DNA of 64,000 nt, taken from assembly GCA_963669155.1 (NCBI GenBank), contig OZ022583.1, positions 17,540,805-17,604,804 of the forward strand. Direction: 5' to 3'. Origin of the DNA: Arbacia lixula (Eukaryota; Echinodermata; Echinoidea; Arbacioida; Arbaciidae). A program made the position numbers and the translations under genes. Below, piece after piece: positions 13,501-22,859 of the stretch. The notes beneath the pieces are model-generated. The model was given only the letters and a program-made list of their open reading frames with translations, did no database searches and was not told where the DNA came from. Each line of letters starts with the position of its first letter. Positions within the stretch are counted from its first letter, which is position 1.

Positions 13501-16500
13501 TACTACGGAGCATACCAGGAGGGCCCCTAATTAACCTGGCTTCCATGCTTTTAGACAATTCTAATTCAAACTGAAAAAAAATAGTCTAGACATCACAAAA
13601 CTAAACACTCTTTCATTCTTCTCTCTTCTCCCTCTGTTTGTCTCGAATTTGGGCAAGGCGGAGAATAAAATATTTATATGTAGCCTAGCTTCCAGGGTGT
13701 TTCCAGAGTGAATTTCTACTTCAAACATTCCAAAATATATTTGAGTCTACATACAAGACTACTCCTCCTCTTTGCCTAGTTAGTCCTTCAAACTATAGTG
13801 TGAGCTGTTTATACGGTGACTTCTGGATGAGAGATATATCCAGCAGTCTGGAGGCAAGGCTATGTTTCATACTGACACTCCAGATATTGTGTTATATTGT
13901 ATTGTTGGCATTTCTACTTCTCTATTTCTATTCTATTCTATTTAGCCTTTTTCTCTCCACTGCTGAAGGAAGGCCTCCTCCTCATTTTTCCATCTTGATC
14001 TATCTTGTGCCGTTCATTTCCATGTCACACTACCATATTCTCTAATATCGTCAATCCACCTCCTACTTTGTCTGCCTCTTCTTCCGGTGTTTGCTCTGGG
14101 GGTCCAGATGGTTAATTTATATGTTCATCTGTCATCTTTCCTCCTGGCCAGATGACCAGCCCACCTCCATTTCTTTGATTTAATTTCCTTTACTATGTCC
14201 CATACTTTAGTTTTCTTTCTCAAAACCTGGTTTCTAACTTTGTCCCTCTTTGTAGCACCAATCATAATTCTTTCCGTAGCCCTTTTGGTTACTCTAAGTT
14301 TTCTCTCCAGTCTCTTAGTTGTGGTCCATGTTTCTGCTCCATAAGAGAGAAGAGGTATGATGCATTGGTTGACATTGGTTGAAAATCTGTTTCTTCTCTA
14401 TCAATCCTTAGATACCTCCTCGAGCCTGGGGTTGGTTTCAATGCACCTCCACCCTCGTCTCTCTTCACTGTGTGATGTTACTTGCTGCCTTCTTCTCCTT
14501 CGCTTCCCTTGTGTCATTCCTTCAAGTAGCAGCTTCTAGAAACCTCTTTTTTGTATGCTATGTCCAGCATTTTTACAAGCTCTCTTTCCTGTACACTCTC
14601 CAACATTTCTCTCTACACTTCTATATTGCTAATTTCCATAATACTTCTTTGCTCCTGCCTGTTACTTTTACCCCTCCGTACAGGGAACATTTTGGTGTGC
14701 GACATCCCAAGTATTCAGACGTTCTCTTAGATTTTGGTTTCTACTTGCTTAATGTCGACTCAATATGCCAGTCAACAGCAGTGTACCAGGTCAGTGGATA
14801 ATATTATACAGGAACCAATTCCAGAGTTTGATTGATGAATGTTAAAGGGAAAGTTCACCCTGGAAATATTTTGGTTTCAATAAAAGGAAACACGTGAAAG
14901 AAACATATTGAAGGTTTGATGAAAATCGGGTAAAGGAAAAGAAAGTTATTTGAATCTAAAGTTTTGATTTTGTGACGTCATGTGCGTGGTGCTCCCCCAT
15001 ATGTTGCGTACTACTTTTTAAAAAAAATTGTCTTTTTTCTATTCTTTGATGAAGGAATACATTCTTTTCATAGTGACATGTGTGTAAAAATATGTGTCTA
15101 ATGCTATATCAAACACACAGGTGAAATGGTAAATATCCTTTTGAGGAAATGGACAGTTTCCCCCCAAAATGTACACAACATATGGGAGAGCACCTCGCAC
15201 GTGAGGTCACAAAATCAAAGCTTTAAATTCAGATATCTTTGTTTTTCTTGGACTGATTTTCATCAAACTTTAACTTATATGTTTCTTTCATGTGTCTCCT
15301 TTAATTGAAACCAAAATATTTTCAGGGTGAGCTATCCCTTTAAGTGATTGCAGTAGTAGAAGTAGTAGTTGTAGTACTCATAGTAGTGGCAGTAGTAGTA
15401 GTGTGATAAATTTTAGTAGTTGTGGTAGGAATACTCATAGAAGTGATAGTTGTAGTAGCATAAGTAGTAGTAGAAACATTACGTACCAGTACGAGTAAAG
15501 TCAAAGTAGTATTTGAAAGTATTATTAGTAGCAGTATAATTAGTATCGGTAGTGCTTGCAGAAGGAGCTTTGGGGCAATTTATGCTGAGAAGAACAAGCA
15601 GTTGGAGAAAGAGAAGAAAGTACAGTGAGATTGAATTAAATTGAATTGAATTGAATTAAAATGAATGGAGATTGAATTCAAACACTACACAGCACATGGC
15701 TATATGAAAAGGAAAGTCCACCATGAAGTTTAATTGTTTTTTTTTTTATTAAAGCAAAACAATTAAAGAAACATTTAAGTGAAGGTTAGAAGAAATTTTG
15801 ATTATGTGATGTCATGTGCAAGGTGCTCTTGCTTATGTTGTGTATTTTTTTTTTCTCATAAGGAAACCATTTTACCTTACATTTGATATATTGTTAGACT
15901 CATCTTTGTAAACCTATACCTTTATGGACAAGATTTATTCCTCATAAAAAGCAGAAAAAGGGGAAGTTTTGTGGAATTATACAGCACACAACATGAGAGA
16001 GCACCTCACTCTTGATGTCACAAATTAAAAAATGCTCCTATTAAAACCAAGTTAACTTAAGGGTGGACTTTCCCTTTAAACTAATGATCCCTATCATGTC
16101 ATCACTTGAATTTGATAGATTCCCTCTATATCTTATTCTCTTCCATTGATAGCAAGCCCTGGATATCCGGTTATCTGCCTTTGGCGGGAGAAACCTCCAT
16201 GTAGCTGTTGCCCACGAAGATCTTGCCTATGCCTCTTATGTGCACCAATACAGCTACGGCAAATTCGATAGTGCCAAGTGAGTCGTCACAATTTCCTCCT
16301 CTTTTGGGGCTTCCTTTGGTTTTTGTCTAGCAATCACTTTTCCTATTAGTATGTTGATGTATTGGTCTGTTACAAAAAGTTTTTGTTTAACTTATTCTTA
16401 TTTCTTTATATCTGCATCAATTGTGTTCATACTTGGTACATATGATCCTTGGTAATAACACATTTGTGTTGATGAGGATGGTGCGGTCAAAGGTAATCTA

Positions 16501-19500
16501 GGGGTCAAAAGGTCAAATGATATGAGACGTAATTTTTCTTCAAGTTTTGGTTTAACTTGCTCTCATTTTTTAATGTCTGCATCAATTGTGTTCATACTTG
16601 GTTCAAATAATCCTTGGGTAATACCGCATGTGTGTTGAGGATGATGAGGTGGAAGGTCATCTAGGCACCATTTTAAATATTTGAAAAACAGCTTAGCCCT
16701 GTTTATTGATTGCAAAATCAGGCGAGACTCGTGGTTTGCAAACCACCTTGTTTTATTAGTAAAAAAAAAAGACTTGATGCAAGAGAAAAGGGTAATCATA
16801 TACTGTTATGTGCCATTTGCGCTTCTTTTGCGACTTATGTTTGCATATGTTGTTTAAACTGTGAGAGCACCGTGGTTTAGCCACTCACTTAACTGCCACA
16901 AACACAAACAAAAGAGAGAAAATACATTTACTTGTCATATGTCTCTGCCGGCAGCCTGTAGCAGTATACAAATGATGCACAGGTTTGAGTGGGTCGGTAG
17001 GAATTGTGTACACAAGTTACCTCTGAATTGCCTGAACCCACGAGGCGAAGCTGAGTGGGTTTCGGGCAAAATTCAGAGGTAACGAGTATACACAATCCTA
17101 CTGACCCACGAAATAAACCTGTGCATCATCTGTTTTATAGAATGGGCCCCCAAATCTGATAAAAAAGGGTAAAATCTCCATTAACATAATTTACCGGATG
17201 CATGGCTAGCCATGCGTCAGTATTTACCGGATGCATGGCTAGCCATGCGTCGGTAATTACCGATGCATGGCCAGAATTACCGACGCATGGCTGTGATTGA
17301 CCAATCAGATTGCAGAGATCCATCTTCATCATCAATCATCATCAATGATTGGAAAATCTGTCAAGACTAAAATTGTTGTCTTCTTTCACGTTGACAAGTG
17401 TCCAAATAACACAGCTAAAAATATGACATGATTTTCTCCATACACCATGTCAAGTGGACAAATAGAGTCTTTATGTTTAGAACTACCAAGTTCATTAAGC
17501 TTCGATTTGATAACAACCACTTCATATCAGGAAAGACAGATTTACTGCAATTTACTGCGATTGTCCAGAGTGGCGTCGAGTGCCCAAACGAACGTATTTG
17601 TAATGTACAGTGTACATGCTCTAGTAGGCAACTCACCGCAGCACACACTCTTACAGTGCTGCGACAACGTAGAATTCAGACCCGAGTTTGTCCACTTCTC
17701 CGTTAGATATTACTTCCAAATTTACGTGTTTCACTCCTGCAGAGCGTTTGAATATACATGTAGAAAATGAGTGTTCGATGTTGTGGGATAAATTTATACT
17801 TACTGGCAACGTCTGAATCGTCCAAAATCTGTTTCAATTCTTCACCTAACTTTACCGAAGCTTCTCGAGTTTCGTGGGTGCCGCCATTTACGGTAAACAA
17901 TATCGGTATCGATCATACTAAATCTCGATATCGATCATATTAATTCTCGGTATCGCGATATCGTCTTGATATCGCGTGCTGCCAGTAAAAAACAATGCAT
18001 GGTAAATTACGGGTAATTAACCAATCAGATTGCAGAGATTCTGACACCCATTCTATAAAAAAATGATGTGACATTGTGTTTCAAAGTTTGTGATTTATAT
18101 CATGTTAAAATATTATATTATATTATATAAGATTATATCTGCTAGTTAGCAATAGCTAGCAAGCCACGAACACCATGTTTGCAACTTAGTTACCAATGAA
18201 AAAAGAAATTTACATTTACCCATGCAAGTAGGGATAATACATGCACCGAGTCCCAATAACGTTTGGCAATAATAAGCCTACATTTGTGAATTTTGCGGGG
18301 ATATACGGCTACATAATCACTATCTGGATACTGATTAATAGAAATCTCAACACATGTTCAGATTTCTATGAACCAATTGGATGAGAATGCTGCGTGTGGC
18401 AGACTGTGGGGTCCAACTCGAAATATCACAAACAAGTCAGTGGCACGGCCTTGCCTGTTATCGCTCGGCAGTGATTACGGGATGACTTCTGGATTATATG
18501 TCGCCCCCCCATATGCACGATTTTGGATGCTTTCAGGGTTCTGATATTTATTTTTTATGTATTTTTCCCCCCTGTTTAGAAGAGTGTGTCGTTTATTGTC
18601 CTTTACAGGAAATTCATCTTCCACTGGTTCATGCACATAAATAAATACAACATATATTTTAAAAAACATTAAAAGCATAATTATTTATACATGCAATGCT
18701 GAAACATTTAATGATTTGATTAATCTGAGTTTTTGAAAGTCGGTCAATTAAATATTATTTTTCATTACTTCATTCATTATTTGTTTGCATGAAAAAGCCA
18801 ATAAAATGCAAGAGAAGCAGCAGAATTGAGAGAGAAAGAGAATAAAGATATGCTGTATTATTGACAATCAATCCTTAATATTGTAGTAATTTTGTTATGC
18901 CTGTCATGTGTATCAAATTATGCATACTAGTATATGTACTAATATTGCCAAATTCAATTAAAAGTGAAATTGTCATCATCATTGGGTTTCTGTGCTTGTG
19001 TTTAGGGAGCATGCAGAGAAAGCCATCAGTATCATCACCCAAATCTTACCAGAAAACCACCTCTTACTGGCCTCATCAAGGAGGGTCAAAGGTGAGTCAC
19101 TCACAGCCTCTTCCTCAGTCACTTCGTTCCCATTTTTGTCTGTAAACCTTTTACGTTCCACTTGGATTATTTCACCATCAACATACCCAAATCCCATTTA
19201 GCACCATTTTTGTACGGTACACAAAGGGATTAACAAATAGTAAAGGGAACACATACCAAATTCTGTTTATCCGTACGTATATGCTTATGTCCGTGTTGTG
19301 TATCCAACTGTCGGATGCATCCCATGTCAAGGTCATTTTGAAGGACAAATTACGAGATGATTAAAACTTTCTTTCACAAAACAAGCAACACATTTTCCAA
19401 TTGTGGACCCAAACCTACATACTTTCTCTTCTGACTCATGCACAATTATCAATCTATCTGTTGTGTATTTTGTTTTTGTTTTTAATTGTGTGTGTTGCAA

Positions 19501-22244
19501 TTAGCAAATATTAAGAATTTGGCTTGTTGTACATTGCTAATCCAGCCCTGATCCTGGAGGAGATAGCCATAGACTCCCATTGAAATGTTATGAATCTCTC
19601 TCTCTATTTGGCTTGTTGTACATTTCTAATCCAGCCCTGATCCTGGAGGAGATAGCCATAGACTCCCAATGTAATGTTATGAATCTCTTTCTAATTGGCT
19701 TGTTGTACATTGCTAATCCAGCCCTGATCCTGGAGGAGATAGCCATAGACTCCCAATGAAATGTTATGAATCTCTCTCTATTTGGCTTGTTGTACATTGC
19801 TAATCCAGCCCTGATCCTGGAGGAGATAGCCATAGACTCCCATGACAAAGCCCTGGAGACCAAGCTCCTGCAGGAGGCACATGACCTGCACCAGTCCTCA
19901 CTGGGGCTGGCCAGGCAGGCCTTTGGGGAGTTCAACGTCCAGACGGCCAAGCACTACGGCAACCTGGGCAGGCTGTATCAGTCCATGCGTAAATTCAAGG
20001 TATGAACATCTTTATCACATTTCTCACCTGTTATAATACTCTGAGGCCAGAAGTCACAAAAGGAGTTATAGATGTAGTCCATGGTTTAAGCAAATTTTGT
20101 GGCATACATTGAAATAAGTATTGATTGATTGATTTGTTTTATTTCAGATTCAGCATAAAAACATATAAACATATTTACAAACTACATATAAATATATACA
20201 TACATTAAAATATGTAAAACAATGTAAAGCAAATTATAGAAATTGTTGGAAAATGAAATAGGGTGTGTCAGTAAAAGCCTATGTGGCTTGACAAGTTGAT
20301 ACACCCATTGCAATGAATGAAAAGAACGAAAAAAAATATCAAGAAATTATATAGCTGACGGTTACAAAATTGAACTTAAATATACTGTGACAAAAGATGG
20401 TGTTTGTATTTATTTTTGAAGGAGTTTCCAAATCGAATATTGCGTAACACGGGGGGGTAATGCATTCCATAAGATAGGACCAACGAACCTTATAGATTTA
20501 AAACGAGATGCTCGATTAAGCTTATACACTCCCAAGAAGGTTCAACAATACTGTACTGTATGTTGGGTGCTAAATCCATGTTTGTTACTATGGCAGTTTA
20601 TTCAAATTTATTTGCTTAAACCGTGGTCTAAACATCTTAAGCGCAGCTACTAGCATGAGTTTAGGATCCTATGCAAACACAAGCATTCGTCATTGTAACT
20701 TTTTGAAGTGTACGCGCCACAAAAATTTGCTTAAACCGTGGTCATAAAACTCCTTTGTGAATTTGGGCATGAGAGTCAAGCGAGTAGTTTAATTGGATAT
20801 TATTCCCAATTCATATAAAGAAGTCATTTGAAGTCTGATGACCAGTGTACATGGACAGTATAGAGTGGAGATGGTTGCCGTATATCAGCTGTTTAATATG
20901 ATGCAGTCACAGACGTTACATTGTGTGATAACAATATGATGCTCATAACGGGGCATATTTTGACTATATACTTTTGTCACCTTGTTTGATGCATTAGAAG
21001 AAAACAAGTAGTTGTGATAAAGGTGATATAAAAATAGAAATGTGATGGGAGAAAGCTGGAAGGACCTCACATTTATCTTTGGCATGAACTTTATACCCTG
21101 ACAGATGGCTGAAGTGATGCATGTCAGAGCGATAGAAATTAAGGAGAAACTCCTGGGGGAGGAAGACTATGAGGTGGCCCTGTCGGTAGGCCACCTAGCC
21201 TCTCTGTACAACTATGACATGCAGCTGTACCGGGAGGCTGAGAAACTCTACCTGAGGTCCATAGAGATAGGTAAGCAGCTGTGTAGTCTTGACTCCAGAC
21301 CAGCGACTCTCTTCTCCCCCCCCCCCCCCCCCTCTTATACCTTAATACAGGGGCAGTTCATGCTGAAAAAGGTTATTTTAAAAGATGCAAGATCAAAATC
21401 ACAGAAGCAGATCAGTCATTGTTTGAGTAAAATCGAACAGATAATATGGAAATGATGACCATTTGAAGTTTGAACACCATTTATATTGGCAACACATGTG
21501 TGATGTCATACGTGCAGTCATAATATATTTGAAAGCACCATTAATCCCCTCTGACTTCAATACATGCATATTTATATTTATATGGCACCCCCAAGACATG
21601 GAGTGTGCTAGTTTGAGCCGTAGCTTTCTCATTAGCAGTATCTTTGAGTTGTCTCGGACAAATACTAGTCCTGGTGCTTTCTTAGTACTGGTAATTATGC
21701 TGGTGATGTGATTGAGGTTGTATTACTGGTACGTGTCACACTTGATGCCTATCAAAGCCATCTATTTTGTTGTTAAATGTTGTCACACAATGCATAGTCC
21801 TATACATGTGTAATAGACCCGACTTTTGCTAAAGCCGCGTATAAGCCGCGCCCCGACTTATGCATGATTTTTTAAGAAAAAAATCATGCGGCTTATACGC
21901 CGATCAGTACGGTAACACAGTTAATTCATAGAAACAGTATTTTATGTGGAGGGGTCCAAATGAAGCAAATGAAAATGTATAGAATTATAATATATCTCCT
22001 CTCAGGCAAAAAACTGTTTGGCTCAGGCTACAGCGGGCTAGAGTACGACTACCGGGGGCTGATCAGCCTCTACTACAACATTGGGGACCACAACCGCATG
22101 TTTGAGTTCCAGGACATCCTCAACCACTGGAACAACATCCGCGATGGCAACAGCAGTCCTGTGGACATCCTGGAGTACCTGGCCAACTGCCGCACTGAGC
22201 TCACCACCAAGGAGGTCATTGACAAGTTCTTCAAGCAGGACTAA
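7585..22244 (+). CDS. APPBP2: Amyloid protein-binding protein 2 (TPR protein), 11 exons
   Basis: Exons: 7585-7725, 10304-10392, 10860-11008, 12181-12304, 13111-13440, 14684-14789, 16153-16277, 19006-19091, 19809-19999, 21105-21270, 22006-22244. All junctions are GT..AG and all phases close, giving 581 aa (human about 585). In vertebrates APPBP2 (PAT1) binds the basolateral sorting signal of APP, associates with microtubules, and is a CUL2 substrate receptor. Family-typical stretches include YNAAISAVV, YKQGRLCQLGMEFCEL, RHLLHHCFQALMDHGVKVA, KSHYDEAY (about 218-225), KACVVKREFKKA, HPKYSDVLLDFGFYLLNVD, GEFNVQTAKHYGNLGRLYQ and EDYEVALSVGHLASLYNYD (about 467-485). These are tetratricopeptide-type helical repeats through most of the chain; no membrane segment. 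ATG 7585 is chosen because MAV...ELQWVPETLY matches the family N-terminus. The C-terminus (TTKEVIDKFFKQD) is shorter and divergent. Exons 5, 9 and 11 are GC-richer than the introns. Confidence 0.96.
8688..9437. mobile_element. Hairpin-ended element with four internal tandem units (copy A, APPBP2 intron 1)
   Basis: Begins near TCTTCCTGTTAGTCTGTTGG, then about four units of roughly 150-165 bp, each running CTTGCTCTCATTTCTTTATT .. TGTGATCACACTTGGTACAAA .. CAAAGGTCATCTAGGGGTCA. It ends in a 16-bp hairpin, GTGGTTCGCGAACCAC, followed by CTTTG. A related copy is at 16335-16750. The layout (unique head, variable central repeats, 3' hairpin) resembles non-autonomous Helitron/Helentron relatives such as DINE-1; that classification is inferred. 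Confidence 0.6.
11872..11981. repeat. Foldback (MITE-like) element in APPBP2 intron 3
   Basis: A 110-bp near-palindrome: GGGGCCATATTCATGAAACC at the left end is mirrored by GGTTTCATGAATACGGCTCC at the right, and the arms continue through CTAGTCAGTTACTAAAA and its complement. Loop about 20 bp. No coding capacity. Confidence 0.8.
13935..14460 (-). mobile_element. RTE-type LINE fragment, 3' end of the reverse transcriptase ORF, broken
   Basis: Read on the minus strand from about 14360, the peptide runs LLSYGAETWTTTKRLERKL, then VTKRATERIMIG, WDIVKEIK, WAGHLARR and RRWIDDIREY. This is the typical distal part of RTE/BovB-like endonuclease-reverse transcriptase polyproteins. In-frame stops (after ARRKDDR and near the 3' end) show it is dead. 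The catalytic RT core is not included. It lies antisense in APPBP2 intron 5. A fragment of the same family is at 29640-30290. Confidence 0.75.
14842..15343. repeat. Large foldback element with TTAAAGGGA termini (APPBP2 intron 6)
   Basis: About 500 bp with long imperfect inverted arms. TTAAAGGGAAAGTTCACCCT at the left is mirrored by AGGGTGAGCTATCCCTTTAA at the right, with matching inner blocks (TTTGTGACGTCATGTGCG against CGCACGTGAGGTCACAAA; GGTGCTCCCCCATATGTTG against CAACATATGGGAGAGCACC). Non-coding, MITE-like. Confidence 0.75.
15350..15560. repeat. AGT-trinucleotide-rich tract
   Basis: Degenerate AGTAGTAGT microsatellite in APPBP2 intron 6, between two related foldback elements. A short GAATT-rich run follows at about 15630-15665. 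Confidence 0.85.
15705..16080. repeat. Second foldback element related to the one at 14842 (APPBP2 intron 6)
   Basis: Left end GAAAAGGAAAGTCCACC and right end GGTGGACTTTCCCTTT are reverse complements. Inner blocks such as GTGATGTCATGTGCAAGGTG and CACCTCACTCTTGATGTCAC also pair. The end sequence and the inner GACGTCA/GATGTCA block match the preceding element, so the two are diverged members of one family. Confidence 0.7.
16335..16754. mobile_element. Hairpin-ended element with two internal tandem units (copy B, APPBP2 intron 7)
   Basis: Same head (CTTTTCCTATTAGTATGTTG), same internal unit (TTGTGTTCATACTTGGT .. GGTCATCTAGG) and same tail (GCGAGACTCGTGGTTTGCAA then ACCACCTTG) as the element at 8688, but with two internal units instead of four. 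The terminal hairpin is GTGGTTTGCAAACCAC. The stem changes between copies (GCGAAC versus GCAAAC) are on both sides, so pairing is kept. Confidence 0.6.
16972..17129. repeat. Foldback inverted repeat (APPBP2 intron 7)
   Basis: Arms of about 65 bp: TGATGCACAGGTTTGAGTGG on the left and CCCACGAAATAAACCTGTGC on the right; inner GTTACCTCTGAATTGCC pairs with GGGCAAAATTCAGAGGTAAC. It abuts the TIR element at 17133. Confidence 0.75.
17133..18060. mobile_element. Non-autonomous DNA element with short TIRs (APPBP2 intron 7)
   Basis: Terminal inverted repeats TTTTATAGAATGGG (17133-17146) and CCCATTCTATAAAA (18047-18060). Inside the left end are tandem units containing GATGCATGGCTAGCCATGCG, and a 21-bp direct repeat starting CCAATCAGATTGCAGAGA occurs near both ends (17300, 18020). 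No transposase ORF is visible. The interior includes an exon-like segment on the minus strand near 17800-17900 (see findings). Confidence 0.6.
19521..19843 (+). repeat. Four tandem copies of the APPBP2 exon 9 acceptor region
   Basis: Copies start at 19521, 19610, 19697 and 19784 (periods 89, 87, 87 bp). Each has GGCTTGTTGTACATT, the acceptor CTAATCCAG, and the first about 35 coding bases of exon 9 (CCCTGATCCTGGAGGAG onward). Only the fourth copy continues into the full exon (19809-19999). The first and third copies hit TGA within 13 codons if spliced; the second stays open into the third, then stops. Confidence 0.92.
20053..20763. mobile_element. TIR element with a nested insertion (APPBP2 intron 9)
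   Basis: Left arm 20053-20106 (CACAAAAGGAGTT .. GGTTTAAGCAAATTTTGTGG) and right arm 20714-20763 are reverse complements over about 50 bp. Inside, about 20125-20540 begins with ATTGATTGATTTGTTTTATT and looks like a separate insertion with a microsatellite-type end, as seen at LINE or SINE 3' ends; its family was not identified. Confidence 0.6.
21825..21910. repeat. Short foldback repeat (APPBP2 intron 10)
   Basis: AAGCCGCGTATAAGCCGCGC .. ATGCATGATTTTTT faces AAAAAAATCATGCGGCTTAT, forming a hairpin ending just upstream of exon 11. Likely a MITE fragment. Confidence 0.5.
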
Positions 22245-22299
22245 TCGTCATAGCATGACATTTCTGCATTCCTCGTCATGTAGCCTGTGTTCACCTCTG

Positions 22300-22850
22300 T
22301 TTGAGTTAGTTCTAGGACTTAAACCGCCAAAACAATATCAGGGATGGCAGCAGCAGTTTTGTGACCTGGCTGACTGCAGCGCAGAACTCTCATGCATGGA
22401 GGTCATCGAGCATGTCGTCTTTTCATGGAGATTAAGTATTAGACATGTCTGCATTCCTCATGTAGCATGTGTACACCTTTGGGGTATTTGAATTCCAGGA
22501 CTTTAACCGGCGAGACAATATCAGGGATTACGGTCATGTTACAAATCATGTAACATGGTTAACTGCAGCACAGAGCCCACATCCATGGAGGTCACGGAAC
22601 AAGTTCTTTGGTCATGGAGATAGCATTAGATATTTCCGCATTCCTTGTAATGTAGCTAGCATACATCCTTTGCATGAATATTTGAGTTTCAGGACTGCAA
22701 TCTTTGAATCGACATCAGGGATGAGAGCAGCAGTCATGTGACCTGACCATCTGCCATATGACAACCAACATTAGTCATGTGACCTGGACATTCTGTCACC
22801 TAGATCTCACAACTAAGGAAGTCAATGACAAGTTCTTCAAACAGGACTGG
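22300..22850 (+). pseudogene. Three decayed tandem copies of the APPBP2 terminal exon
   Basis: Copies start at about 22300, 22487 and 22681, spaced 187-199 bp like the distance from the functional source (22101). Shared blocks are TTTGAGTT(C)CAGGA, AACAATATCAGGGAT, CATGGAGGTCA, CAAGTTCTT and the downstream GCATTCCTCATGTAGC. The last copy keeps an in-frame echo of the true C-terminus (TTKEVNDKFFKQDW at about 22809-22850). They lie after the stop codon and so would be in the 3' UTR. All carry indels; none is coding. Confidence 0.85.
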
Positions 22851-22859
22851 TTCATGGAA

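Noticed and set aside
19588-19950. 120-aa minus-strand ORF with an internal repeat (ESMAISSRIRAGL)
   Set aside because: It is the antisense shadow of the fourfold exon 9 duplication in APPBP2.
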